Source of the DNA: Nitrospinae bacterium CG11_big_fil_rev_8_21_14_0_20_56_8
Lineage (GTDB): Bacteria; Nitrospinota; Nitrospinia; Nitrospinales; VA-1
Reading direction: 5' to 3'
DNA length: 14,596 nt
NCBI GenBank assembly: GCA_002796165.1
Contig: PCWF01000036.1
Span: forward strand, 1-14,596
In this document: piece after piece, positions 1-7,416 of the stretch
Layout: each line of letters begins with the position of its first letter
Position numbering within the stretch: position 1 is the stretch's first letter
Notes under the pieces: model-generated
The model's database searches: none
The model's input: only the letters and a program-made list of their open reading frames with translations
What the model was told of the DNA's origin: nothing
Program-made: the position numbers and the translations under genes

Positions 1-433
1 GGGTTGTGAAAAATCGCGGGCCTTGGCTCCCGAGATCGGCCCGGCAACCGAGGCGGAGTGGGATATGGAATACACGGGCCTCAAACTGGCCGTCAAGGTG
101 GTGCGCGGACTGGAGGAGGCCATCGATTTTATCAACACGCATGGCTCGGGACACACGGATACGATTCTCACCGAAAACCGCGAATCTGCGGAACGGTTTT
201 TAAACGAGGTGGATTCATCCAGCGTGATCTGGAATGCTTCGACGCGGTTTGCCGACGGATTCCGGTACGGGCTGGGAGCCGAGATTGGGATCAGCACCAA
301 CAAAACCCACGCGCGAGGTCCCGTTGGGTTGGACGGGCTGGTGATTTACAAATATAAATTGATCGGCACCGGGCAGACGGTATCCGATTACTCCGGGGAA
401 AACGCCCGCGATTTTACGCATAAACCCTTATGA
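1..433 (+). CDS. proA: Glutamate-5-semialdehyde dehydrogenase (gamma-glutamyl phosphate reductase), C-terminal part
   Basis: This is the last ~143 codons of ProA, open from the left window edge (first whole codon at base 2) to a TGA at 431-433. The enzyme reduces gamma-glutamyl phosphate to glutamate-5-semialdehyde with NADPH, the second step of proline synthesis, in the cytosol. The residues match the ProA C-terminus closely: a segment reading HGSGHTDTILTEN, then FLNEVDSSSVIWNASTRF, then GLGAEIGISTNKTHARGPVG, then a YKY motif near the end. The catalytic cysteine of the aldehyde dehydrogenase fold lies upstream of the window, as does the start. The stop is directly followed by the next gene's first possible ATG, so the two may be transcribed together although their functions look unrelated. 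Identification is by recalled family sequence and is firm. Confidence 0.95.
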   Translation, partial: GCEKSRALAPEIGPATEAEWDMEYTGLKLAVKVVRGLEEAIDFINTHGSGHTDTILTENRESAERFLNEVDSSSVIWNASTRFADGFRYGLGAEIGISTNKTHARGPVGLDGLVIYKYKLIGTGQTVSDYSGENARDFTHKPL

Positions 434-1360
434 ATGGATTCCCTTTCCTGGAGCCGACCGCATCCGGATAACCTCCCTCAGATCCGCGCAAAAACCGTTA
501 TGAACGATTCTTTTTCGCTTGAGAGGGAGTTCCCCCATATATTCCCGCGGAGCCCGCTTCCTCCTCCGGACAGGCGAAGTTGGGTGGTCTTCTTCGTCCT
601 TCTGACCGGCACGATTTTCACCACCTTTCTTGCCGGGGGCTGGCTTTTTTCAATCAGTCTCATCCTTATACTGGGTGCGCACGAATTCGGTCATTACTGG
701 GCCAGCCGGAGGAATCACGTTCGCGTTTCGCTCCCTTATTTCATTCCGGCGCCTCCCGTTTTTATCGCGGGAACTTTTGGGGCTTTCATCCAAATCAAGG
801 AGCCGATTCCCGATCGGCGGGTCCTGATGGAGATCGGAGCGGCCGGGCCGATCGCCGGATTCATCGTCGCCGTTCCCGCACTCATTTTAGGACTGTTCCT
901 GTCGACCACCACGCTTTCCAACGCCGTTTATGGGATCGCGTTTGGGTCCTCCATTATTATGAATATTCTTTCCCAGTTGATTCTGGGGGTGACCCCGCTT
1001 TCAACCGATGTGGACATTCAACTGCATCCCATCGCGTTTGCGGGTTGGATCGGATTGTTTGTGACGGCATTGAACCTGATTCCCATCGGCCAGTTGGACG
1101 GAGGACATATCTTCTATGCACTCTTCAAGGGAAGGCACCGGTTTTGGAGCTTTTTATTTTACCTTGCGTTGTTTCCACTTGGATTTTTGTGGCCGGGATG
1201 GTGGTTTTGGAGTGTTCTCATTATCGTTGCGGGTTTTCAGCAAGCTCCTTTATCGAATCCCCATGTCACCCTGGAACGAAAACATCGAGTTTTGGGGTAC
1301 ATCGCAATCATTATTTTCGTCTTGACGTTCATTCCCACCCCATTTAAAGTGATTGGTTAA
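434..1360 (+). CDS. Site-2 protease family (M50) intramembrane metallopeptidase
   Basis: This is a 308-aa polytopic membrane protein with both zinc-site signatures of the M50/S2P family. HEFGH at residues 83-87 lies in a hydrophobic helix (HExxH: two His ligands and the catalytic Glu). NLIPIGQLDGGH at 214-225 supplies the Asp ligand. Hydrophobic segments lie at about 50-68, 69-92, 138-158, 164-187, 200-222, 238-275 and 286-303. The PYFIPAPP stretch (101-108) after the first motif is typical of the EGY1/Synechocystis-like S2P group that lacks a PDZ domain. Substrate is unknown; relatives cleave membrane-anchored anti-sigma factors or signal-peptide remnants. The start is uncertain: ATG 434 abuts the proA stop and ATG 500 (MNDSFSLER) is an alternative. 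Neither has a clear ribosome-binding site. The first ~45 residues are non-hydrophobic and proline-rich. Confidence 0.9.
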   Translation: MDSLSWSRPHPDNLPQIRAKTVMNDSFSLEREFPHIFPRSPLPPPDRRSWVVFFVLLTGTIFTTFLAGGWLFSISLILILGAHEFGHYWASRRNHVRVSLPYFIPAPPVFIAGTFGAFIQIKEPIPDRRVLMEIGAAGPIAGFIVAVPALILGLFLSTTTLSNAVYGIAFGSSIIMNILSQLILGVTPLSTDVDIQLHPIAFAGWIGLFVTALNLIPIGQLDGGHIFYALFKGRHRFWSFLFYLALFPLGFLWPGWWFWSVLIIVAGFQQAPLSNPHVTLERKHRVLGYIAIIIFVLTFIPTPFKVIG

Positions 1361-1461
1361 GTTAACATATTGTAAATAAATGTATTATTCTATTTTATTC
1401 AGAGTGGGCCGTAAATGGAAATTATCCTGAAAAAATTGCCTAATATTTGTGCATATCTTGG

Positions 1462-1478
1462 ATGTTATTTTATAACAT
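1462..1478. promoter_or_regulatory. Candidate operator: 17-bp palindrome
   Basis: ATGTTAT (1462-1468) and ATAACAT (1472-1478) are perfect 7-bp inverted arms around a 3-bp spacer. The half-site recurs in the same gap, once overlapping the promoter-like element at 1544-1573. The form fits a dimeric helix-turn-helix regulator site; the regulator is unknown and the AT-rich background lowers certainty. Confidence 0.3.
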
Positions 1479-1543
1479 ATTGTTTTTATTGAGTTTATTT
1501 TGTTAAAACCAGCATCGTTTTTTACAATTTTGCCAAATTAATA

Positions 1544-1573
1544 TTGACACTCCAGCAACCCTTATGTTAACTT
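1544..1573 (+). promoter_or_regulatory. Sigma70-type promoter candidate for the structured RNA
   Basis: A perfect -35 box TTGACA (1544-1549) is followed after 18 bp by TAACTT (1568-1573), which keeps the critical T, A and final T of a -10 box. Transcription would start at about 1579-1581, less than 10 nt before the first base of the long helix at 1589. The ATGTTA motif at 1564-1569 overlaps the -10 box, so the same element may be a control site. Confidence 0.5.
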
Positions 1574-1579
1574 TTCTAC

Positions 1580-1692
1580 GATCCCTCAGGGGTACTGAAC
1601 TCTTGTCCCGGAACCGGGGCATTTCCATAAAAGAATCATCTTGGTTGCCATCAAGGTCTCTTTTGGGGAGTTCGGTACCCCTTTCTTTTTTT
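1580..1692 (+). ncRNA. Candidate structured small RNA or leader, three-way-junction fold
   Basis: The stretch folds by hand into a compact shape. P1 pairs 1589-1602 with 1668-1681: 14 bp with one U-G wobble at 1596/1674. P2 is the hairpin 1605-1610/1615-1620 with loop GAAC. P3 pairs about 1624-1634 with 1659-1667, with two single-base bulges, and is capped by hairpin 1638-1643/1652-1657 with an 8-nt loop. P1 and P3 abut at 1667/1668 with no linker and could stack. The P1 3' arm runs directly into a U-rich tract (1682-1692), and a TTGACA promoter-like element sits just upstream. Together these outline a ~110-nt transcription unit. It lacks the conserved apical sequence of SRP 4.5S RNA, is shorter than typical 6S RNA, and matches no riboswitch I recognise. 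It could instead be an attenuator in the leader of the TolC-like gene at 1770. Confidence 0.5.
1668..1692 (+). terminator. Intrinsic-terminator-like 3' end of the structured RNA
   Basis: The 3' arm of the 14-bp helix (1668-1681, ending CCCC) is followed immediately by TTTCTTTTTTT (1682-1692). The helix is long-range, with 65 nt between the arms, rather than a short hairpin, so efficiency is uncertain. The next 77 nt up to the gene at 1770 are pyrimidine-rich and show no second hairpin. Confidence 0.45.
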
Positions 1693-1769
1693 CCTCCTCT
1701 CGTTATTGGTTTTTCTTCCGGTTCACCTTTTCCCCCATTCATTAATTGTTATTTTTCTCAGAGCACAAA

Positions 1770-2570
1770 ATGATTTTTTGCGATCCGTCCACCCGGAAAT
1801 TCAGAATTTCCTCCCTTTTTTGCGCGGTTTTCACCCTTTTAATGATGCCGCCCGGAACTTCGGTGGAAGGAGCCGGGAGTGAAGCCCGCATTCCACCTTT
1901 GGAAGAATTGATCGGGCTTGCCCTTCAGCATTCCGCCCACCGTCATTTTCGTGAAGAGATTGTTTACGAGGTGAGCCGGAATTATTATCTGATCCAGACC
2001 AAGAAGGAACAGACGGGAATTGCGGAAGAGGTGAAGGGCCATTTTGAAAAGGCGGTCAAAAAGTCGGAGGAGAAGTTGGAGGCGGGGGAGGAGGAGATCA
2101 CCCAGTCGAACATCACCAAGCTGAAGCTGGGGCTTGCAGGCACGGAGAACGACCTGATCGATTTTAATACCGAGTCCCGCATCGCCAAACTGAAGCTGGG
2201 CCGGTGGGTGGGGCGGGATTATGGACCGGAGACCCTATTGGCGGATGAGGAACTCCACCCTGTGAAGTTCGCTTACGCAAGGTTTGAAGATTATGTCAAA
2301 AATCGGCCGGTGACTCCCGAAAAGCGGTTTGAGTTGGAGGAAGCCTTTATCGAGGTGCTCAAGGCCCGGAAAAAAATGGAATTGGCGCAAAAAAACCGCA
2401 AGAGCACACGCGCCTTGCTTGTCACCGAAGTGGCGAATTATGATTTTGGCATTGGAAGCTCGGGCGACCTGTTCGAAGCGCTGATTATATATACTCGCGT
2501 ATTAAGCGGATTTTATGATACCGTTTACCACTTTAATCTGGCTGTGCTTGAGTTGGCCCGCCGGGAATGA
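1770..2570 (+). CDS. Short TolC-like (outer membrane efflux protein family) secreted protein
   Basis: The protein is 266 aa from ATG 1770; a TTG at 1746 in the same frame would add 8 residues but has no better ribosome site. Residues 9-35 look like a signal peptide: basic TRKFR, then hydrophobic ISSLFCAVFTLLMM, then a small-residue region ending near GAG. The rest is charged helix. Residues ~60-148 resemble the first TolC helical repeat (…EKLEAGEEEITQSNITKLKL…). Residues ~183-265 resemble the second, ending in the family-typical GSSGDLFEALIIYTRVLSGF pattern. Full TolC family members are usually over 400 aa; roughly the first third and the barrel strands are not evident here. It may be a periplasmic helical protein derived from the family, or a shortened component. 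The frame is open with no visible disruption. dprA begins 51 bp downstream and could be co-transcribed. Function is not known. Confidence 0.7.
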   Translation: MIFCDPSTRKFRISSLFCAVFTLLMMPPGTSVEGAGSEARIPPLEELIGLALQHSAHRHFREEIVYEVSRNYYLIQTKKEQTGIAEEVKGHFEKAVKKSEEKLEAGEEEITQSNITKLKLGLAGTENDLIDFNTESRIAKLKLGRWVGRDYGPETLLADEELHPVKFAYARFEDYVKNRPVTPEKRFELEEAFIEVLKARKKMELAQKNRKSTRALLVTEVANYDFGIGSSGDLFEALIIYTRVLSGFYDTVYHFNLAVLELARRE

Positions 2571-2610
2571 AGGGTCCTGTCTCTCCACGGTTTGTCATCG
2601 GGGCATATTC

Positions 2611-2615
2611 GGGAG
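2611..2615 (+). promoter_or_regulatory. Ribosome-binding site that fixes the TTG start of dprA
   Basis: GGGAG at 2611-2615 lies 6 nt before TTG 2622. The nearby GTG at 2618 is in a different frame, so the TTG is the best start for dprA. Confidence 0.6.
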
Positions 2616-2621
2616 TTGTGA

Positions 2622-3731
2622 TTGGATAATCCACGGTACTGGGTGGGATTGAATATGGTGGTCGGGGTCGGTAAAACCCTGTTTCACCGATTGAAGAAGA
2701 CCCTGGGATCGCCCGAACAGGTGTTTCGCTCCACCCGTAGCCAGTTGATGAGTGTGGAGGGGATCGGAGAAAAAACAGCTAATGAAATTCTGAATTTTGA
2801 CCTTGCGGAGCATGTGGATCGCGAATTCCGCCTGGCGGCTCGATTGGGAATTCGCATATTGACCCTCGAAAGTTCCGAATATCCCGAACTCCTGAAAACA
2901 ATTTACGATCCACCGCCGGTGTTGTACTGTCAGGGTGAACCTCTGGACCGGCTTCCGTTTTGTCTGGCGGTGGTGGGAACGCGGCTTCCCACGCGTTACG
3001 GAAAAATCGTGACGGAATCGATTTGTGAAGCGCTGGCTTCGTGGGGAATCTGCATTGTCAGCGGCATGGCACGCGGCATCGATACGCTGGCCCACAAGAC
3101 GGCGTTGAAATGCGGAGGAAAGACCGTGGCGGTTTTGGGTTGCGGTTTGTCGCAAACCTATCCTGCGGAGAATCTTGCATTGCGGGAGAGGATTGTGGAG
3201 CAAGGCGCGGTGATCTCGGAGTTTCCCATTTCCACCGCTCCCGACCGAAACAATTTTCCCGCTCGGAACCGGGTCATCAGCGGGCTGTCCTGCGGAACGC
3301 TTGTGGTGGAGGCGGGAGAAAAAAGCGGTGCCCTCATTACGGCGCAATTTGCACTGGAACAGGGCCGGGAGGTACTCGCGGTTCCGGGCAACATCAACTC
3401 TCCCAAGAGCCGGGGAACCAATTTACTGGTCAAGACCGGGGCCAAACTGGTCGATGGGATTGAATCGATTCTGGAGGAGCTTCCGTTCGAGGTGCGGGAG
3501 GGTCTTCAATCTCCGGGTCCGGGGCCGGGTCTGCCGGAAGATTTGACAGATATCGAAAAGCGTATTATCTCATTATTAACGGGTGAGGAACGGCATATCG
3601 ATGGTCTGATTGAAAACAGTCAATTGTCAGCGGCGGAAGTTTCCGCTACACTGATACGGCTTGAGTTGAAAGGTTTGATTCGCCAATTGGAAGGAAAAAT
3701 GTTCATCAGGGCGAATTCCAAGGGAAAGTGA
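2622..3731 (+). CDS. dprA: DNA-processing protein DprA
   Basis: This is a 369-aa DprA/Smf protein. DprA binds incoming single-stranded DNA and loads RecA during natural transformation, and it is also common in non-competent bacteria. Layout: N-terminal helix-hairpin-helix/SAM-like region (~8-60, with VEGIGEKTANEIL), a Rossmann DprA core (~70-290), and a C-terminal winged-helix DML1-like domain (~308-365). Family motifs seen include VGTR at 118-121 followed by PTRYG, SGMARGID at 147-154 followed by TLAH, YPAEN, the segment FPARNRVISGLS, and EKSGALITA with GREVLAVPGN. Start is TTG with a well-placed GGGAG. The gene sits between the TolC-like gene (51-bp gap) and topA (59-bp gap), all on the same strand, and no terminator is visible between them. 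Nothing is missing relative to the family. Confidence 0.96.
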   Translation: MDNPRYWVGLNMVVGVGKTLFHRLKKTLGSPEQVFRSTRSQLMSVEGIGEKTANEILNFDLAEHVDREFRLAARLGIRILTLESSEYPELLKTIYDPPPVLYCQGEPLDRLPFCLAVVGTRLPTRYGKIVTESICEALASWGICIVSGMARGIDTLAHKTALKCGGKTVAVLGCGLSQTYPAENLALRERIVEQGAVISEFPISTAPDRNNFPARNRVISGLSCGTLVVEAGEKSGALITAQFALEQGREVLAVPGNINSPKSRGTNLLVKTGAKLVDGIESILEELPFEVREGLQSPGPGPGLPEDLTDIEKRIISLLTGEERHIDGLIENSQLSAAEVSATLIRLELKGLIRQLEGKMFIRANSKGK

Positions 3732-3790
3732 TACTTTGCGCCGGGCCGCAACCGGTACGGGGCGATTGATGGATAGGATTGAGAGGAATT

Positions 3791-6046
3791 ATGAGTAAAT
3801 TATCTAAATCGCTGGTGATCGTGGAGTCCCCCACAAAGGTCAAGACGCTCAATAAAATTCTGGGCAAGGATTTTATCGTCAAGGCATCCGTGGGGCACTT
3901 GAAGGATCTACCCAAGAAAAAGCTCGGGGTCGATGTCGATAACGATTTTGCCCCCGAATACATCACGATACGCGGCAAAGGCAAGATATTGAGCGAATTG
4001 AAGACGGCGGCGAAAAAAGCCGAGCACATTTACCTGGCTCCCGACCCGGACCGTGAAGGGGAGGCCATCGCCCACCATATCTGTTCCGAGATTGCCCGGC
4101 TGAACAAGGGGAAGGTTTATCGCGTCCTCTTCAACGAGATCACCAAGAAGGCGGTGACGGAAGCGATCAAGAATCCCACCGAAATCAATTTGAACAAGGT
4201 GGATGCCCAGCAGGCGCGGCGGATTCTGGATCGGCTGGTGGGATACAAGATCAGTCCCATTTTATGGAAAAAGGTGCATCGCGGACTCAGCGCCGGGCGG
4301 GTGCAGTCGGTGGCGCTCCGCATCGTTTGCGAGAGGGAGCGGGAGATCCAGGGGTTCAAGGCCGAAGAGTACTGGACCCTGACTCTGGATATGGAGGGCC
4401 ATAATCCTCCCCCGTTTCAGTCCCGCTTGTTCAAGATTGAGGACAAAAAGGCCGAGTTGCACAACCAGGCTGAAACGGATGCGGTGGTTCACGCCATAGA
4501 GAACGGCATATTTGTTCTTGAGGATATCGTAAAAAAGGAACGACGGAGGAATCCCGCCGCTCCTTTCATCACCAGCAGTCTTCAGCAGGAAGCCTCGCGC
4601 AAGCTGAATTTTTCTCCCAAGAAGACGATGATGCTGGCGCAACGGCTTTATGAAGGAATGTCGCTGGGCAAAAAGGGGACGGTGGGTCTGATCACCTATA
4701 TGAGAACCGACTCCACCCGGCTTGCCGATGAGGCGATCGCGGCCGTTCGTTCCTTTATCGGGGAACGGTTTGGCCAGGAGTTCATTCCGCAGGCGCCCAA
4801 TGTTTACAAAAGTAAAAAGTCGGCCCAGGAAGCGCATGAAGCCATTCGCCCGACGGATGTGGAGCTTGACCCGAAGTCGGTGAAAGAGTTTCTGGACAAT
4901 GATTCCTTTCGGCTCTATGAACTGGTTTGGGCTCGGTTTGTGTCCTGCCAGATGGTTCCCGCGGTGCTTGATACCACGCAATTCGACATCCGTTGTGGTA
5001 ATTACCTTTTCCGGAGCAATGGCTCCATTCTCAAGTTTGCCGGGTTTATGAAGGTGTATGTTGAAGGGGTGGATGATGCCTCGCCGGATGCTCCCCTGGG
5101 CGACGACCGGTTGCTTCCCGAGTTGGACAAGGGTGAGGAACTGAAGGTCCTCAAGGTGCTTCCCGAACAGCATTTCACCCAGCCGCCCCCGCGCTTTACC
5201 GAGGCGATGCTGGTGAAAGAACTGGAAGACAAGGGAGTGGGCCGTCCCAGTACGTATGCCTCCATTATCAGCGTGATCAAGGAACGGGATTATGTCACCA
5301 CGGTGGAGCGAAGATTGGTGGCGTCCGAGTTGGGATTCCTCGTTTCGGACCTGTTGGTGGAGAATTTCCCGGATATCATGACGACCGAGTTCACCGCCCG
5401 GATGGAAGACCAGTTGGACCAGATCGAAGACGGAACCGTCCCCTGGGTCAGCGCGCTCAAATCGTTTTATGAGCCTTTCAAGGTGGATCTTGAAATGGCC
5501 GAGAAAAAAATGCGCGACGTGAAGAAGCAGATGGAAGAGACCGGGGAAACCTGCGAGAAGTGCGGGAAGTCCATGGTGATCAAGTGGGGCCGGTTTGGAA
5601 AATTCATGGCCTGTTCCGGTTACCCGGAATGCAAGAACACCAAAGAGATCGGCGGCAACAAAACGGACGAGGCCGCGGTCAATGAAACGGTGGAGGGAAC
5701 CTGCGATCAATGCAATTCCCCCCTGGTGATCAAGTTGGGGCGATTTGGAAAGTTTATTGCCTGTTCGACGTACCCGGATTGCAAGTTCACCAAACCCATC
5801 AGCCTGGGCATTCCCTGTCCGGAAGAGGGGTGCGAGGGAGAAATTTCCCCGCGCCGGTCCAAGAAGGGCCGCACGTTTTACGGGTGTAGCAAGTATCCCA
5901 AGTGCACGTTCACTTCGTGGGACAAGCCGGTGGCGGAGCAGTGCCCCGAGTGCGGCAATGCCTTCATGGTGGAAAAGTGGAAAAAGAACGAAGGGGCTCA
6001 GGTCCTGTGCCCCAAATGCGGTCACAAAAAATCGGCGGCGGCCTGA
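3791..6046 (+). CDS. topA: DNA topoisomerase I (type IA)
   Basis: This 751-aa type IA topoisomerase relaxes negative supercoils by transient single-strand cleavage. The TOPRIM domain begins VIVESPTK (catalytic Glu12) and carries APDPDREGEA with the metal-binding acidic triad D85, D87 and E89. The active-site tyrosine is Y303 within GLITYMRTDSTR. Other core motifs include HRGLSAGRVQSVALR and GVGRPSTYASII. The C-terminus has four Cys4 zinc-finger units beginning near C588, C638, C676 and C718; the first two are close copies (a shared K-x-GRFGKF core followed by ACS-x-YP). ATG 3791 is chosen because GAGAGG at 3781-3786 precedes it; an in-frame TTG at 3779 would overlap that site. trmFO follows after 19 bp, suggesting one operon with dprA-topA-trmFO. 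Confidence 0.97.
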   Translation: MSKLSKSLVIVESPTKVKTLNKILGKDFIVKASVGHLKDLPKKKLGVDVDNDFAPEYITIRGKGKILSELKTAAKKAEHIYLAPDPDREGEAIAHHICSEIARLNKGKVYRVLFNEITKKAVTEAIKNPTEINLNKVDAQQARRILDRLVGYKISPILWKKVHRGLSAGRVQSVALRIVCEREREIQGFKAEEYWTLTLDMEGHNPPPFQSRLFKIEDKKAELHNQAETDAVVHAIENGIFVLEDIVKKERRRNPAAPFITSSLQQEASRKLNFSPKKTMMLAQRLYEGMSLGKKGTVGLITYMRTDSTRLADEAIAAVRSFIGERFGQEFIPQAPNVYKSKKSAQEAHEAIRPTDVELDPKSVKEFLDNDSFRLYELVWARFVSCQMVPAVLDTTQFDIRCGNYLFRSNGSILKFAGFMKVYVEGVDDASPDAPLGDDRLLPELDKGEELKVLKVLPEQHFTQPPPRFTEAMLVKELEDKGVGRPSTYASIISVIKERDYVTTVERRLVASELGFLVSDLLVENFPDIMTTEFTARMEDQLDQIEDGTVPWVSALKSFYEPFKVDLEMAEKKMRDVKKQMEETGETCEKCGKSMVIKWGRFGKFMACSGYPECKNTKEIGGNKTDEAAVNETVEGTCDQCNSPLVIKLGRFGKFIACSTYPDCKFTKPISLGIPCPEEGCEGEISPRRSKKGRTFYGCSKYPKCTFTSWDKPVAEQCPECGNAFMVEKWKKNEGAQVLCPKCGHKKSAAA

Positions 6047-6065
6047 GGGCCGGGGTTAGGGTGGA

Positions 6066-7397
6066 GTGAAAGATTACCTGACGATCGTTGGAGCGGGGTT
6101 GGCCGGGTCGGAAGCGGCATGGCAGGCGGCGGAACGGGGGATTCACGTTGTTCTCCATGAAATGCGGCCGGAAAGACCGACTCCGGTTCACAAAACCCGG
6201 AATTGCGCCGAACTGGTGTGCAGTAATTCGCTCGGTTCCAATCTTCCTTTTTCTGCCCCCTATCTGTTGAAAGAAGAACTGCGCCGCTTCGATTCCCTGA
6301 TCATCAGCTCCGCGGACAAGCATTCCGTCCCGGCCGGGGGCGCCCTTGCCGTGGATCGCGAAAAATTCTCACAGCACATTTCCGAAAAAATCCGGAACCA
6401 TCCCAACATCACGTTCAAGTGCGAAGAGGTGAGGGATATTCCGGAGGATGGCCCTGTCATCATCGCCACGGGGCCGTTGACCTCGCCCGCGCTATCTGAA
6501 AAAATTTCCAGCCTGACGGGACAGGAGTATTTGTATTTTTACGACGCGCTGTCCCCTATCGTCGATGCGTCCAGTATCGATTATTCACGCGCATTTTTTG
6601 CCTCCCGGTACAACAAGGGGGAAGGGGACTATCTCAATTGCCACATGAATAAAGAGGAGTACGATCGCTTTATCCGGGAGCTTAAAGCCGCCGAGAAGGT
6701 GCCCTTCAAGGCTTTCGAGAAACCGTTGTATTTCGAGGGTTGCATGCCCATCGAAGAACTGGCGATGCGGGGTGACCAGACCTTGGCGTTCGGTCCCATG
6801 AAGCCCGTGGGCCTGCCGCATCCCGAAACTCACGCTATTTCCCATGCGGTGGTGCAGTTGCGGCGCGAAAATCGGGAAGGGACGGCATTCAACCTGGTGG
6901 GATTTCAGACCAAACTCACCTATCCGGAACAGAAGCGGATTTTCAGGATGATTCCCGGTTTGGAGAACGCGGAATTTTTCCGTTTCGGCGGGATTCACCG
7001 CAACACGTTCATCAACGCGCCCACGCTTCTCAATCAGGAACTGGAAGTCCGGAAGCGGCCCGGTATTTACTTTGCGGGCCAGATCATCGGGGTCGAGGGT
7101 TATGTGGAATCGACCGCGATGGGATTGTTGAGTGCGTTAAGCGTGGTCAAGCGGATGCGGGGGGAATCTTACTCGCCGCCGCCGATGGAGACGGCTCTGG
7201 GATCGTTGTTGAGCTATGTGACGGATCGCCGGAACGCAAATTACCAGCCGATGAATATCAATTTCGGCCTGTTCCTGGTGAAGGAAATGAAAATTCGGGA
7301 CAAGAAACAACGAAACCAGAAAATCGCCCGGAACGCCCTGGACAGCCTCGCGGCCTGGATGGATCGGCAAAAAGTGAGCATCGATCCCGCCGCCTGA
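6066..7397 (+). CDS. trmFO: Methylenetetrahydrofolate-tRNA-(uracil-5-)-methyltransferase TrmFO
   Basis: This 443-aa FAD/folate-dependent enzyme makes m5U at position 54 of the tRNA T-loop, using methylenetetrahydrofolate as the carbon donor. The N-terminal FAD-binding Rossmann motif is VGAGLAGSEAA (8-18). The conserved RNCAELVCSNSLGSNL (45-60) holds Cys52, and FEGCMPIEELA holds Cys226; these match the two functional cysteines known in the family. A C-terminal GIYFAGQIIGVEGYVESTA segment completes the FAD site. Length fits the family (~435-450). Start is GTG 6066, with AGGG at 6058-6061 just upstream; GTG 6061 is out of frame. It is the last + strand gene and converges with a - strand gene only 19 bp away, without an obvious bidirectional terminator. 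Confidence 0.96.
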   Translation: MKDYLTIVGAGLAGSEAAWQAAERGIHVVLHEMRPERPTPVHKTRNCAELVCSNSLGSNLPFSAPYLLKEELRRFDSLIISSADKHSVPAGGALAVDREKFSQHISEKIRNHPNITFKCEEVRDIPEDGPVIIATGPLTSPALSEKISSLTGQEYLYFYDALSPIVDASSIDYSRAFFASRYNKGEGDYLNCHMNKEEYDRFIRELKAAEKVPFKAFEKPLYFEGCMPIEELAMRGDQTLAFGPMKPVGLPHPETHAISHAVVQLRRENREGTAFNLVGFQTKLTYPEQKRIFRMIPGLENAEFFRFGGIHRNTFINAPTLLNQELEVRKRPGIYFAGQIIGVEGYVESTAMGLLSALSVVKRMRGESYSPPPMETALGSLLSYVTDRRNANYQPMNINFGLFLVKEMKIRDKKQRNQKIARNALDSLAAWMDRQKVSIDPAA

Positions 7398-7416
7398 GGG
7401 GGATTCCGACTTTCGG

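Larger units (their letters stand above)
1361..1579. other. AT-rich gene-free region with repeated TAACAT motifs
   Basis: No credible gene lies here, and the base composition is visibly more AT-rich than on either side. The hexamer TAACAT or its reverse complement ATGTTA occurs at 1363-1368, 1462-1467, 1473-1478 and 1564-1569. Two of these extend to an 11-bp direct repeat, TAACATATTGT, at 1363-1373 and 1473-1483. GTTAACATA at 1361-1369 is matched in inverted orientation by TATGTTAAC at 1563-1571, which overlaps a promoter-like -10 box. This could be a regulator-binding region for the downstream RNA and gene, but the AT bias makes chance matches more likely than usual. Confidence 0.4.

Noticed and set aside
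1580..1692. SRP 4.5S RNA or 6S RNA
   Set aside because: The conserved SRP apical loop sequence is absent, and the length and single side hairpin do not fit 6S RNA.
1503..1773. Two short frames (1503-1742 on -, 1564-1773 on +) in the intergenic gap
   Set aside because: Both cross the folded RNA element, have unnatural composition and lack ribosome sites. The RNA structure explains the sequence better.
2595..3347. A 250-codon - strand frame over dprA
   Set aside because: It is antisense to a certain gene, rich in Arg/His/Ser/Gln, with no motif.
4262..6025. A 587-codon open frame antisense to topA
   Set aside because: It is a shadow of the codon bias of topA: no domain, no ribosome site, and topA is certain on the other strand.
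7398..7416. Bidirectional terminator between the convergent genes
   Set aside because: The 19-bp gap has no inverted repeat or T tract.
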